64,000 nucleotides of DNA, from NCBI RefSeq assembly GCF_002214485.1, contig NZ_CP015102.1:1488001-1552000 (forward strand), given 5' to 3'. This DNA comes from Thermococcus pacificus. Lineage in GTDB: Archaea > Methanobacteriota_B > Thermococci > Thermococcales > Thermococcaceae. This document shows, piece by piece, positions 1 to 8,579 of the stretch (position 1 is its first letter; the number at the start of each line of letters is the position of its first letter). Position numbers and translations under genes: made by a program. Under the pieces are notes generated by a model. That model had not been told where the DNA came from. It was given only the letters and a program-made list of their open reading frames with translations, and searched no databases.

Positions 1-86
1 CCCTTGAAAAGCACGCCAAAGTCGAATACGTGGGCAAAATAATTGCAGAGTATTTGGAAAAAGGCTACGTTCCAATGACATTTTAA
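1..86 (+). CDS. 3' end of an unidentified protein (partial)
   Basis: An open frame enters from the left edge and stops with TAA at 84-86. It encodes about 27 residues that are charged and helix-like and end in GYVPMTF. Too little is visible to name a family. The frame uses typical codons and is followed by a short gap and a TATA-like stretch before the next gene, so it looks like a genuine gene tail. Confidence 0.55.
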   Translation, partial: LEKHAKVEYVGKIIAEYLEKGYVPMTF

Positions 87-147
87 TGAAAAATCCTTCA
101 AGAAAAGCCTTTTTAACGGCGTTATTGAGCTATTTCGGGTGAACGGG

Positions 148-1446
148 GTGAGGAGAGCGCTCTTAATATTCATGCTATCGCTAATTTTCACGGGGTTCGT
201 CTCTTCCGGTGAGATCTCCTACGGGAGGCTTGAATTCCACGACGTTTCGAGCGAGGAGGAACTTAACGCTCTCATATCCGCCCATGAGGGGGAATACTTC
301 TTCATTTTCTACCACTCCGAGAGCTGTCCGGCCTGTCGCTATATGAAGGAGAACGTTTTTCCAACGCAGAAGGCCAAGGAAGTTCTGAGCGGCATCAACC
401 TGGTGGCTATTGACGTCTATAAAGGGAGAGGGCTCACTACTCTGCAGTACGTTGTTAGGGGGAAGGTTCTCGTAATCCAGCCCGAGAATTCGGGCTATTA
501 CACGCCGAAGAATCCAGGGGAGAAGATAAACGTCGGCGTCCCGGGGACGCCAACGATGGTTCTCTTCAAGGTCGAGAACGGCGAGAAGGTCCTCAAGGGA
601 GTTGCCGTTGGCGCCCTGAATCCAGATGGTTTGGAGTTCTTTATAAAAACGGCAATTGGGGATGAGCTTCAGAACTCAACCACCAACAGTACTCAGACGG
701 AAACCGCAAAAGAAGGAGCATCCGGGGAGGAATCTTCGGGCACAAGGCTGAGCCTCGCGGTTCTTCTCCCCATTTTCTCCGCCGGGGTGCTGAGCGTCTT
801 CTCTCCCTGCGTGCTGCCGGTTATAGCGGGGGCGCTCTCGCTCACCTTCGCGAGGAGGAAGGTAGAGGCCGTAATAGCTGGCATGGTGGCTTCCTTTGCC
901 CTCCTCGGTGCGCTGGTTGGCAGTCTAGGGAGCTATGCTTCCCAAATACAGGGGGCGCTTTACATCATCGGCGGGGTTGGCTTCATACTCATTGGGGCGA
1001 GCTTTGTAAGTGCTGACCTGAGGGCAAGGCTCGAGAGGCTCCTAAGCTTCTCTCCGGCCGAGGGAATAGTCTCAAAGAAGGGCATCGCCTACGACTTCGC
1101 CCTTGGCTCCGCGTTGGGGGCGACGTGGCTCGGCTGTATAGCGCCCTACGTCGGCTTCGCTGTCATTACGGCGGCCCTAACCGGGGAGATCCTCAAGGGC
1201 GTGGTCGTCATGGGCACCTACGGCCTCGGGATGGGCCTTACAGTTTACCTCATCACTATGTCCAAAGACCTGGGCGAGTGGATAAACAGGAAACTGCTCT
1301 CCCGCGGGGTCTCGCTCGGCGGAAAAAGCTCCAGGTGGGAACTGGCTCTCGGGCTCGCCCTCATAGTACTCGGCATGCTGATGCTCACCGAGGTGACCCC
1401 ACTCAAACTCTGGAGCAAGCTCTTTGAATCACTCTCACAGCTTTAA
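148..1446 (+). CDS. CcdA-type membrane thiol-disulfide transporter fused to an extracytoplasmic thioredoxin-like domain
   Basis: About 432 residues. An N-terminal signal segment is followed by a thioredoxin-like domain with a CPAC redox motif near residue 60 and a cis-Pro GTPT further on. A Ser/Thr-rich linker leads to a six-helix CcdA/DsbD-beta domain with the paired cysteines in SPCVLP and LGCIAPY. The CcdA family carries electrons from cytoplasmic thioredoxin across the membrane, so this fusion probably reduces extracytoplasmic disulfides in one polypeptide. I prefer the GTG at 148, which has GGGTGA a few bases upstream, over the in-frame GTG at 139. A DUF302 gene follows at once. Confidence 0.85.
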   Translation: MRRALLIFMLSLIFTGFVSSGEISYGRLEFHDVSSEEELNALISAHEGEYFFIFYHSESCPACRYMKENVFPTQKAKEVLSGINLVAIDVYKGRGLTTLQYVVRGKVLVIQPENSGYYTPKNPGEKINVGVPGTPTMVLFKVENGEKVLKGVAVGALNPDGLEFFIKTAIGDELQNSTTNSTQTETAKEGASGEESSGTRLSLAVLLPIFSAGVLSVFSPCVLPVIAGALSLTFARRKVEAVIAGMVASFALLGALVGSLGSYASQIQGALYIIGGVGFILIGASFVSADLRARLERLLSFSPAEGIVSKKGIAYDFALGSALGATWLGCIAPYVGFAVITAALTGEILKGVVVMGTYGLGMGLTVYLITMSKDLGEWINRKLLSRGVSLGGKSSRWELALGLALIVLGMLMLTEVTPLKLWSKLFESLSQL

Positions 1447-1459
1447 GGGGATGGTAAAA

Positions 1460-1813
1460 ATGTTCAGGTACAGGAGGAAACTCGATATGGGCCTCAAGGA
1501 GGCCGAGGAGAAGTTTAAGGCGAAGCTTGAGGAGAAAGGCTACAAGGTCGTGCTTGAGTTTACGCCGAGCGACGTTGTGAAGGCCAAGCTCGGTATTGAA
1601 ATGGAGCCTTATAGAATCCTCTACGTCTGCAACCCGAAGAAGTTCTACGAGATGACCAGTGTCGAGTACGAGATTGGCTCCTTTGCCCCGTGCCCGGTTC
1701 TCCTCTACGAGAAGGACGGGGAAGTCTACATATCTATAAACACGGCTGAGGACGTGGTTGAAATAATCAAAGACGCGCTCGAAGACGTCAGGTCTGTTAT
1801 TGAGGAGCTTTGA
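1460..1813 (+). CDS. DUF302 family protein
   Basis: 117 residues starting MFRYRRKLDMGL. The pattern resembles DUF302: an early amphipathic helix, the phrase LEEKGYKVV, then CNPKKFYEM and a central strand followed by a C-terminal helix. The molecular function of DUF302 is unknown. The start at ATG 1460 is chosen because GGGGATGG lies about six bases upstream; ATG 1451 sits directly on the purine tract. It follows the CcdA gene by 13 bp and is probably co-transcribed with it, which hints at a redox or envelope role (inference). Confidence 0.65.
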   Translation: MFRYRRKLDMGLKEAEEKFKAKLEEKGYKVVLEFTPSDVVKAKLGIEMEPYRILYVCNPKKFYEMTSVEYEIGSFAPCPVLLYEKDGEVYISINTAEDVVEIIKDALEDVRSVIEEL

Positions 1814-2051
1814 TGACCCGTTTCTTTTTATTATTGCCCGGCTTGAAAATGCAAAGGAGAGAAAAGCTCAGGTCACCCTCTCAAGACCATTCCCTTTTAC
1901 GATGTACGTGTCCTCATGCTTTATTGCTCCTTCGAGAATCATCAGCGGCCTTGGGGGCAGGGCCTTCTGAAGGCTACACCCATGATGAGAGGGTGTATCA
2001 AAAGCCCTCACAAAACAAAAGAAATTAATAAAAAAAAGACTTCCTATCCTT

Positions 2052-2894
2052 TTATAATGAAAACTCCCGAATTATCTTGTAAATAGCTGAGAAGTCAAGC
2101 TCTTCAAGGCCTTTTTCAAAGGCGACCCTGTAAAGCTCCCTAACAACTGCATTCAGAGGGACAGTTTTGTTTGCATCTAAGGCTAGATCATAGGCATAGG
2201 AAAGGTCTTTTACAAGGTTTTTAATCGAGAAGTGCGTTGAATAGTCTTCGCTGAGTATCTTCTCCTTTTTTGCCTTCAGGACTACTGAGTTTCCAGCACC
2301 GTTTTCGAGGACTTCTACGAGTTCTTCCCTTGGTATACCCGCCTTTTCGCCTAGAGCTATTGCCTCCGCAAGAGCCGCCATGAAGGCCCCGAGGACGAAG
2401 TTGTTGATGAGTTTGAGTTTTGTAGCTTTTCCTGGCTCTTCAAAATAGAATATCTTCTTCCCGAGTTTCTCCAGATATGGCAAGGCCTTTTCATAGGCCT
2501 CTTTTTCTCCACTTACGAGAATAGTCAACTGGCCGTTTCTTGCTGGTATGACGCTTCCAATTACTGGGCTCTCAAGATAGTGTGCTCCTGCACTTTTGTA
2601 GAGCTCGTGGAACCTAAGGACCTTCCTGTGGTGGTTTGTGGTAGTATCAACGATGATCTTCCCCTTGATGTCCTTGCTTAGGATTCTCTTTGAAACCTCT
2701 TCAACTGCATTGCTGTCGTAGAGGGAAAGGAACACGATGTCGGCTTTTTCGACTACTTCTTCTGGACTTTTGGCGACGTTCCTGAATCCCTTTGCCTTCT
2801 CCAGAGTTCTATTCCACACTATAAGTTCATACTCCTCCGACAGCCTCTCCGCCATGGCCCTGCCTATGTGGCCAAGGCCTATCCATCCTATCAC
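2052..2894 (-). CDS. NAD(P)-binding beta-hydroxyacid dehydrogenase (3-hydroxyisobutyrate dehydrogenase family)
   Basis: 280 residues from GTG 2894, which follows a strong GGAGGTGA site. The protein opens with VIGWIGLGHIG, the Rossmann GxGxxG motif. The LESPVIGS stretch matches the substrate-binding segment of the family, KLINNF carries the conserved catalytic lysine region, and the C-terminal half is the all-helical dimerisation domain. Such enzymes oxidise or reduce short beta-hydroxyacids such as 3-hydroxyisobutyrate, tartronate semialdehyde or glyoxylate; the substrate cannot be assigned here. It is transcribed away from the sugar operon at 3368. Confidence 0.85.
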   Translation of the reverse strand: MIGWIGLGHIGRAMAERLSEEYELIVWNRTLEKAKGFRNVAKSPEEVVEKADIVFLSLYDSNAVEEVSKRILSKDIKGKIIVDTTTNHHRKVLRFHELYKSAGAHYLESPVIGSVIPARNGQLTILVSGEKEAYEKALPYLEKLGKKIFYFEEPGKATKLKLINNFVLGAFMAALAEAIALGEKAGIPREELVEVLENGAGNSVVLKAKKEKILSEDYSTHFSIKNLVKDLSYAYDLALDANKTVPLNAVVRELYRVAFEKGLEELDFSAIYKIIREFSL

Positions 2895-3313
2895 TGCTTT
2901 CACCTCCAAAATTTTGGATAGGTTCAAGCTCTGAGAGTAGAAAGCCACTATTAACATTTCCCCTATTGACGTTCTTATATTTCTTTGGACTAAGTATCGC
3001 CAACATTGTTGGTTCCATAAATTTCCCTAACAACTCTGTGAGCCCGGGAGCGCGTCTTCATCAACGAGTACTCGGGGCACGGGTAGGCTACTATACCTTC
3101 AGCGGCGTCGGGCGGGAAGGCGTGGGCTACTCGGTTCTACGGCTGACCACAACCAAGAGCACAGTGCACAACTTCAGGGGCACGGGCGTGTAGGAGTACA
3201 TGTGAAGACTTCCCACGGTTTTCATTTTTTGAGGAACTGCCGTTATGGGTGCTCTCGTTAAAACCTTATATTACCCCGGGGTGCCCAAAGGTGCTCTTTT
3301 GTACTGAAAAAAC
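2895..3313. other. Intergenic region with probable gene debris left of the sugar operon
   Basis: No intact gene is visible. The part from about 2960 to 3192 reads in places like decayed coding sequence and finishes in a short peptide HNFRGTGV followed by TAG. A very similar tail, HNFRGRGV plus TAA, lies on the other side of the operon near 10990. The rest, toward 3313, leads into the promoter of the binding-protein gene. Confidence 0.4.
3167..3192 (+). repeat. Left copy of a 26-bp repeat flanking the sugar operon
   Basis: Reads CACAACTTCAGGGGCACGGG and continues CGTGTA. It matches 10970-10995 in the same orientation with one mismatch (C versus G at position 17). In both copies the same frame ends in HNFRG(T/R)GV and a stop codon, so both may be tails of one duplicated gene. 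The pair encloses 7.8 kb holding the whole sugar operon. Confidence 0.7.
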
Positions 3314-3321
3314 TTATATAT
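3314..3321 (+). promoter_or_regulatory. TATA box of the sugar operon
   Basis: TTATATAT preceded by an A-rich BRE-like stretch, about 50 bp before the first gene of the operon. The expected transcript start is 24-27 bp downstream, around 3340-3345, inside the proposed TrmB operator. Confidence 0.7.
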
Positions 3322-3338
3322 CGTGAACCAACTATAGT

Positions 3339-3351
3339 GTACTAGAAGTAC
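3339..3351 (+). promoter_or_regulatory. Probable TrmB operator
   Basis: GTACTAGAAGTAC is a perfect palindrome around AGA and matches the TACTNNNAGTA operator described for TrmB of Thermococcus litoralis and Pyrococcus furiosus. It lies just downstream of the TATA box, over the predicted transcript start, where a bound repressor would block transcription. The operon encodes its own TrmB homologue at 8580. Confidence 0.75.
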
Positions 3352-3367
3352 AATATGGTGATGACCA

Positions 3368-4720
3368 ATGCAGAAAAAACCTCTCTTCGGGATTTTGTTG
3401 TTAGGGGTTTTTATTTTGGGAGTCGTAGCAAGCGGATGCATATCCGGAGAAAAGACCTCCACTGCAACCGCAAGTCAGTCTGGAAGCACTGAAACCGGAA
3501 AAGTAATTGAGTTGGAGTTCTGGCACGGCATTGAATCCCCAGATAACCAGAAGGTTCTGGAAGACCTCGTCAAGAAGTTCGAGGCTGAGCACCCCAACAT
3601 CAAGGTAAAAGTCGTTAACTATGGCGCTCAGGACAAGGCGGTTCCCAAGATCATGGCCGCCGCTCAGGCGGGCACCCCACCGGATCTCGTCTGGCTAAAT
3701 CCGGCCCAGACTGGATTCTTTGCAGAGGCCGGAGTTCTCGCCCCGGTTGAGGACTTCATAAAGAACGACCCTTCCTTTAACAAGGACGACATCTACGCGG
3801 GGCTCTGGGAGCTTGGAACCTACAAGGGCAAGATATACACCGCCCCCTTCGATACCAACAACCTGGCCATCTACTACAACAAGGAGCTCTTCAAGGAGGC
3901 CGGGCTCGACCCCGAGGCTTACATGGGCAAGGCCCTGACCTGGGATGAGTTCAGGGGGCTTGCCAAGAAGCTCACGAAGGATAAGGATGGCGACGGTGAG
4001 ATCGACCAGTATGGGTTCATGGTTCCCTTCGGAAGGCTCGAGTGGACGGTCTGGACATGGGAGGTCTTCCTCTGGTCGGCCGGTGGTGAGCTTCTCTCCG
4101 AGGATCAGAGCAAGCCAACCTTCGCTAGTGACGCCGGCGTAAAGGCCCTCCAGTACTGGGTTGACCTCGTCTACAAGGACAAGGTTGCGAAGCTCAGCGA
4201 GCCCAACGCGGGCTACAAGCTCGACGACTTCTTCGCCGGCAGGGTTGCCATGACCATAAACGGGCCCTGGAACTACCCCGTCCTCAAGGATCAGGGATGG
4301 CTCGAAAAGACTGGAGTTATGCTGATGCCCTACGACAAGAGGATAGCCACCAACATTGGCGGTGAGAACCTCTTCATCTTCAAGACGACGCCCGAAAGGG
4401 AGCAGGCTGCATGGGAGTTTGCCAAGTTCGTCATGAGCCCCGAGTTCCAGGTTACGTGGGCACTCAAGACGGGCTACCTCCCTGTCTGTAAGAGCGCTCT
4501 CGAAGACCCAGAGTACAAGGAGTTCATGGAGGAGAACCCCTTCATAAAGATATACGTTGAGAACCTGCAGTACGGTAAGGCCAGGCCTCCAGTTCCGCAG
4601 TACCCGGACATGTCCGCAGCCATCGGAGAGGCCATTGAGGCAGCCCTGCTTCAGAAGAAGGATCCTGCTACTGCCCTCAAGGAGGCCCAAGCGGAAGTTG
4701 AACCCCTGTTTAAGTCCTGA
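3368..4720 (+). CDS. ABC transporter sugar-binding lipoprotein (trehalose/maltose-binding type)
   Basis: 450 residues. The N-terminus is an archaeal lipoprotein signal with the lipobox ASGC (Cys24), then a Ser/Thr linker, then a family-1 solute-binding fold: LEFWHGI at the mature N-terminus, TPPDLVWL, and the hinge segments AGRVAMTINGPW and ALKTGYLPV. It should capture a di- or oligosaccharide outside the cell and deliver it to the permeases encoded next. The start has GGTGATG just upstream. It is the first gene of the TrmB-controlled operon. A T-rich gap separates it from the permease gene and could lower downstream expression. Confidence 0.9.
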   Translation: MQKKPLFGILLLGVFILGVVASGCISGEKTSTATASQSGSTETGKVIELEFWHGIESPDNQKVLEDLVKKFEAEHPNIKVKVVNYGAQDKAVPKIMAAAQAGTPPDLVWLNPAQTGFFAEAGVLAPVEDFIKNDPSFNKDDIYAGLWELGTYKGKIYTAPFDTNNLAIYYNKELFKEAGLDPEAYMGKALTWDEFRGLAKKLTKDKDGDGEIDQYGFMVPFGRLEWTVWTWEVFLWSAGGELLSEDQSKPTFASDAGVKALQYWVDLVYKDKVAKLSEPNAGYKLDDFFAGRVAMTINGPWNYPVLKDQGWLEKTGVMLMPYDKRIATNIGGENLFIFKTTPEREQAAWEFAKFVMSPEFQVTWALKTGYLPVCKSALEDPEYKEFMEENPFIKIYVENLQYGKARPPVPQYPDMSAAIGEAIEAALLQKKDPATALKEAQAEVEPLFKS

Positions 4721-4723
4721 CAT

Positions 4724-4742
4724 TTTTCTCTCTTTCTTTTAG
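4724..4742 (+). terminator. T-rich gap between binding-protein and permease genes
   Basis: The gap after the binding-protein stop is an almost pure pyrimidine tract (TTTTTCTCTCTTTCTTTT). Archaeal transcription pauses or stops at such tracts, so partial termination here would make the binding protein more abundant than the permeases. This is inference from composition only. Confidence 0.35.
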
Positions 4743-4760
4743 TTTAGGGAGGTGTGGGGA

Positions 4761-5648
4761 ATGGTTTCACTGCCCTCTCGGAGAAAAATGAAATATACAC
4801 TGGAGGCCTACGGCTTCTTGGCTCCTGCACTTGTAATTCTCATCATGTTCATCATATACCCCATACTGAACCTCTTTTATATAAGCTTCTTCGATTGGAG
4901 GGGGCTTGGTGCAAAAGAGTTCGTTTTCCTCAACAACTACAGGATGATCCTCCAGCGCGAGGAGTTCAGACAGGTCTTGAAAAACACTTTCGTATATATC
5001 CTCGGCGTGGTTCCCACGACAATGGTTCTCTCTCTTATAGCAGCCGTTCTATTAAACACCAAAATACGGCTCAAAAGCTTGTATAGAACATCCATTTTCT
5101 CCCCGACCGCCATTTCCTTCGTTGCGACAGGTATTATCTGGGTGTGGATGTTCAACTCGGACTACGGTCTCGTTAACCGCGTCCTCGAGGCCCTAGGGTT
5201 CTCAACCTTGGACTGGCTGAAGAGCACATCCTACGCGATGCTGGCGGTGATAATAGCCACGGTTTGGGCCAGGGTTGGCTACTTCATGGTCATTTACCTC
5301 GCTGGCCTGCAGACAATACCTGAGGAGTACTACGAGGCTGCTGAGGTTGACGGAGCAACGTCCTTCCGGAAGTTCCTCCATATAACCCTCCCGCTCCTCA
5401 AACCAACCCACGTGCTGGTCCTGGTTATGCTCACGATATTCTCCTTCAGGGACTTCGACCAGATCTACACGATGACCGGCGGGGGCCCCCTGATGTCAAC
5501 GACCACCCTAGCGTATTACATCTACGTCCTGAGCTTTGAGAGGTTCAGGTTCTCGGAGGGCGCCACGGTGGCTGTCATCCTGCTGTTCCTCGTGATAGCA
5601 GTCCAGTACCTTCAGAGAAAGGCCTTCGGGGAGGAGGCGATATACTGA
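4761..5648 (+). CDS. Sugar ABC transporter permease, MalF type
   Basis: 295 residues with six hydrophobic segments. The EAA loop reads EYYEAAEVDGATSFRKF, the segment that docks on the ATPase. The start ATG 4761 follows GGAGGTG. The upstream GTG at 4752 lies inside that ribosome site and is less likely. It forms the membrane channel together with the MalG-type permease, whose gene begins 12 bp after this one stops. Confidence 0.9.
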   Translation: MVSLPSRRKMKYTLEAYGFLAPALVILIMFIIYPILNLFYISFFDWRGLGAKEFVFLNNYRMILQREEFRQVLKNTFVYILGVVPTTMVLSLIAAVLLNTKIRLKSLYRTSIFSPTAISFVATGIIWVWMFNSDYGLVNRVLEALGFSTLDWLKSTSYAMLAVIIATVWARVGYFMVIYLAGLQTIPEEYYEAAEVDGATSFRKFLHITLPLLKPTHVLVLVMLTIFSFRDFDQIYTMTGGGPLMSTTTLAYYIYVLSFERFRFSEGATVAVILLFLVIAVQYLQRKAFGEEAIY

Positions 5649-5660
5649 GAGGTGAGAAAG

Positions 5661-6497
5661 ATGTACAGGGTTAGGATACGTACAAAAATCTCGATAAAAA
5701 GCCTGCTAACCCATGCAGTCCTCTGGGTCTTCGTCGGGATAATCCTGGTTCCAATTCTCTGGACGTTCTTCACGTCTCTGAAGACCCCTGTGGAAATAGC
5801 ACGTGGAACTGTCCTCCCGGAAGTCTGGAGGTGGGAAAACTACAAAATAGCATGGGAGCAGGCAGAGTTCCCGAGAAAATTCTTAAACAGCTTTATAGTG
5901 GCGATAACGGTCACCCTCGGCCAGATAGTCACCTCCGCCATGGCCGGCTACGCCCTCGCCAGGATGGAGTTCAGGGGGAGGGACCTCATATTCAACGTCG
6001 CAATAGCCTCAATGCTGATTTCCGAGCAGATCATTATAGTCCCACTCTACGTCATGCTTGCGAAGTTTGGGTGGATAGACTCTTACAAAGGCCTCGCGAT
6101 CCCGTGGTTCTTCAACGGCTTCGGGGTCTTCCTCTTCAGACAGTTCTTCCTCACGATCCCGAAGGACATAGAAGAAGCAGCAATAGTTGACGGGGCATCG
6201 AGGTTCAGAATACTGTGGCAGATCATGCTCCCCCTGGCGACTCCAGCGGTGCTGACGCTCTTCATGTTCACCTTCATAGCGGAGTGGAACTCCCTCTTCA
6301 AGTGGCTGATCATCGTCAAGTCTCCGGAGATGAGGAACGTCCAGCTCGGTCTGACCATATTCCAGGAGCAGTTTATCGCCCAATATAACCTCCTCACGGC
6401 GGCGACTATACTCGTTTCCCTGCCGTCAGTGATACTGTTCCTCATCGGCCAGAGGTACTACATCAAAGGTATTGCCACAACAGGAGTTAAGGGGTGA
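5661..6497 (+). CDS. Sugar ABC transporter permease, MalG type
   Basis: 278 residues with six predicted membrane helices and the EAA loop IEEAAIVDGASRFRI. Start ATG 5661 follows GAGGTGAG. It pairs with the upstream permease, and the MalK-type ATPase at 9602 powers both. The glycosyltransferase gene begins 6 bp after its stop, which shows that enzyme is part of the uptake operon. Confidence 0.9.
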   Translation: MYRVRIRTKISIKSLLTHAVLWVFVGIILVPILWTFFTSLKTPVEIARGTVLPEVWRWENYKIAWEQAEFPRKFLNSFIVAITVTLGQIVTSAMAGYALARMEFRGRDLIFNVAIASMLISEQIIIVPLYVMLAKFGWIDSYKGLAIPWFFNGFGVFLFRQFFLTIPKDIEEAAIVDGASRFRILWQIMLPLATPAVLTLFMFTFIAEWNSLFKWLIIVKSPEMRNVQLGLTIFQEQFIAQYNLLTAATILVSLPSVILFLIGQRYYIKGIATTGVKG

Positions 6498-6503
6498 TGG
6501 AGG

Positions 6504-7706
6504 ATGAAAGTTGCTATGGTAACTCCCCATGGTGACCCGCTCGGGAAGCTCGGCGAGCCCGATACGGGCGGCCAGTGCGTCTACGTTAAGGAGCTGAGCA
6601 GACACTTAGGGGCTTTGGGAGTGAAGGTTGACATATTCACGAGGCAGAGGGGCGGAAGGAAGGAGATAGAGTACATAAACGAGAAAGTCAGAGTTATCAG
6701 GATAGAGTGCGGGCCCGAGGGTTTTATCCCCAAGGAGAAGCTCATGCCTTACCTGCCAGAGTTCACGGACAAGGTTTCCGAGTACTTCGAGAAAGAGGGC
6801 TATGATATTGTTCACACCCACTACTGGGACGGCGGCTTCGTGGGGATGGAGCTCAAGGAGCGGCACGGGGTTAAGATGGTTCACACCTCCCACTCGCTGG
6901 GAATCCTGAAGGCAAAGGCCCTCGGCGACTTCGAGCCCTATAGGGAAAGGATAGATCTCGAGAAGAAGATTTACGAGACGAGCGACGCAATAGTCGCTAC
7001 AACGGAGATCGAAAAGAGGGACATCGCGAGCCTCTACGAGATCGACGAGGGCAAGATACACGTCATCCCCATCGGCGTGGACACAACCTTCTACAGGCCC
7101 ATGGGCAACAAGAAAGAGCTGAAGAGGGAGCTCGGCCTCCCCGAAGTCCCCCTGGTTTTTGCCCTCGCACGGCTCGATCCCAGGAAGGGCCTCGACCTGC
7201 TGATAAAGAGCGTCCCCTACGTAAGGGAGTACTACCAGGGGGACTTCCTCGTGCTCATAAGCACCGGTACCGGGGCGAAGGAAGAAGAAAAGGAGATGAA
7301 CAAGCTCCTAAGCCTCATTGAGAACCTCGGAGTTACGGGGTATGTCAAAATAATCCCCGCAATAGAGCCAGTCAGCATGGTTCCTAAGTACTACTCAGCT
7401 GCGGACGTCTTCGTTCTGCCTTCACCCTACGAGCCCTTCGGGATAGTCATGCTAGAGGCCATGGCGTGCAAGACCCCCATCGTCGCCACGAAGTTCGGAG
7501 GCCCGGCGGAGGTTCTCCAGGACGGCTACGACGGCTTCCTCGTTGATCCGAAGGACTCAAAGGAGATGGGTAAGAAAATAGCTTTCCTGCTTGAGGACGA
7601 AGAGCTCAGGAAGGTCTTCGCCGAGAGAGCCTACAGAAAGGTCACCGAGAAGTACTCATGGGATAGTGTCGCCCGAGAAATGCGGAACCTCTACGAGGGG
7701 CTGTGA
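6504..7706 (+). CDS. GT4 glycosyltransferase, sucrose-phosphate-synthase / mannosylfructose-phosphate-synthase-like
   Basis: 400 residues, two Rossmann domains. The opening TPHGDPLGKLGEPDTGGQ and the following YVKELSRHL are typical of sucrose-phosphate synthase-like enzymes, as are THYWDGG and TSHSLG. The nucleotide-sugar site EPFGIVMLE carries the EX7E pair. In the related Thermococcus litoralis operon this slot holds TreT, which interconverts trehalose and NDP-glucose plus glucose; this protein does not look like TreT. I infer that it splits or makes a fructose-containing disaccharide taken up by the transporter, with the adjacent PfkB kinase handling the released sugar. The actual substrates are unknown. 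Confidence 0.75.
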   Translation: MKVAMVTPHGDPLGKLGEPDTGGQCVYVKELSRHLGALGVKVDIFTRQRGGRKEIEYINEKVRVIRIECGPEGFIPKEKLMPYLPEFTDKVSEYFEKEGYDIVHTHYWDGGFVGMELKERHGVKMVHTSHSLGILKAKALGDFEPYRERIDLEKKIYETSDAIVATTEIEKRDIASLYEIDEGKIHVIPIGVDTTFYRPMGNKKELKRELGLPEVPLVFALARLDPRKGLDLLIKSVPYVREYYQGDFLVLISTGTGAKEEEKEMNKLLSLIENLGVTGYVKIIPAIEPVSMVPKYYSAADVFVLPSPYEPFGIVMLEAMACKTPIVATKFGGPAEVLQDGYDGFLVDPKDSKEMGKKIAFLLEDEELRKVFAERAYRKVTEKYSWDSVAREMRNLYEGL

Positions 7707-7717
7707 GGGAGGAAGAC

Positions 7718-8578
7718 ATGCTGGACGTGCTATCAATCGGGGAAGTGCTGGTGGATCTGAAGATTATAGACGGGAGGATTAGCATGCACACTGGAGGCTC
7801 CTGCCTCAACGTTTCCTTTTATTCCCGGCAAGCAGGGGCAAAGTCCTCATTTATAGGCACGGTAGGGGATGACTTCCTTGGGGCCCATATAAAGAAGGAG
7901 CTCAAGGAATTAGACTTCAAGCCGGCGCTCTCGGTTGTCGATCACAACACAACCCTCGTGCTAATAAAGGCAGAGAGGGAGACCCCAATCCCGATAATCT
8001 ACAGGGGGGCGGACAGGTTCATAAAAAAGGAACAGCTGGAGGAGAAATGGAAGGACGCGAGGATTGTGCACACCTCGGCCTTCGCCCTCTCCCTCTCCCC
8101 GGCCAAGGAAATGATACTGGAGGCGCTGAAGTCCGCCAAAGAGAACGGTGCTTTAATCTCTGTTGATCCCAACTACAGAAGGTGGATATGGAAAAAGTGG
8201 GAGGCGGACGAGAAGGCCCTGCTTGAGGCCATTTCACTGGCAGACTTAGTCAAGCCTTCCCTGGATGATGCCAAGGAGCTCCTAGGAATCGAGGATCCAA
8301 TAGACATTCTGCGGCGCTTCAAGGAAATGGGAGCCAAAAACGTCATCCTGAGCATGGGCTCGAAGGGCGTCATAGCACTCACAGAGGAGGGCAGGTACAT
8401 CAGGGTGCCGGCAGAAAAGGCGGAGCTGGTTGACCCGACCGGGGCAGGGGACTCGCTTCTGGGGACGGTGCTGGCAAAGCTCTCACGGGGCCACGACATG
8501 GAAGAGGCTATAAGGTCCGGGGTAGAAGTCGCCTCAAAGGTAGTCAGTGCGGAGGGAACACTGGTAAAGGTGAGGTAA
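7718..8578 (+). CDS. PfkB-family sugar kinase (fructokinase/ribokinase-like)
   Basis: 286 residues. The ribokinase fold shows in the N-terminal SIGEVLVDL, the GGSCLNV substrate loop, VDPNYR in the middle and DPTGAGDSLLG with the catalytic aspartate. Ser replaces the usual Ala after GAGD. Such enzymes phosphorylate fructose, ribose, 2-keto-3-deoxygluconate or nucleosides. Next to a sucrose-phosphate-synthase-like enzyme, fructose is the most likely substrate (inference). Start ATG 7718 follows GGGAGGA; the GTG at 7703 overlaps the upstream stop and is less likely. Confidence 0.8.
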   Translation: MLDVLSIGEVLVDLKIIDGRISMHTGGSCLNVSFYSRQAGAKSSFIGTVGDDFLGAHIKKELKELDFKPALSVVDHNTTLVLIKAERETPIPIIYRGADRFIKKEQLEEKWKDARIVHTSAFALSLSPAKEMILEALKSAKENGALISVDPNYRRWIWKKWEADEKALLEAISLADLVKPSLDDAKELLGIEDPIDILRRFKEMGAKNVILSMGSKGVIALTEEGRYIRVPAEKAELVDPTGAGDSLLGTVLAKLSRGHDMEEAIRSGVEVASKVVSAEGTLVKVR

Positions 8579-8579
8579 T

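Noticed and set aside
1810-2028. 72-codon frame after the DUF302 gene
   Set aside because: It starts inside the preceding gene's stop region, has no ribosome site, and its composition (Arg, Leu, Ser, Cys) is not protein-like for this genome. The stretch looks like an ordinary intergenic region.
3695-4723. A 342-codon open frame antisense to the sugar-binding lipoprotein gene
   Set aside because: It is fully covered by a clear lipoprotein gene, and its composition (Leu, Gly, Val, Glu from complementary G/C-wobble codons) is what an antisense shadow gives. No ribosome site or family likeness.
6504-7706. TreT trehalose synthase
   Set aside because: Position in the operon suggests it, but the N-terminal DTGGQ and HSLG motifs and overall layout fit sucrose-phosphate-synthase-like GT4 enzymes instead.
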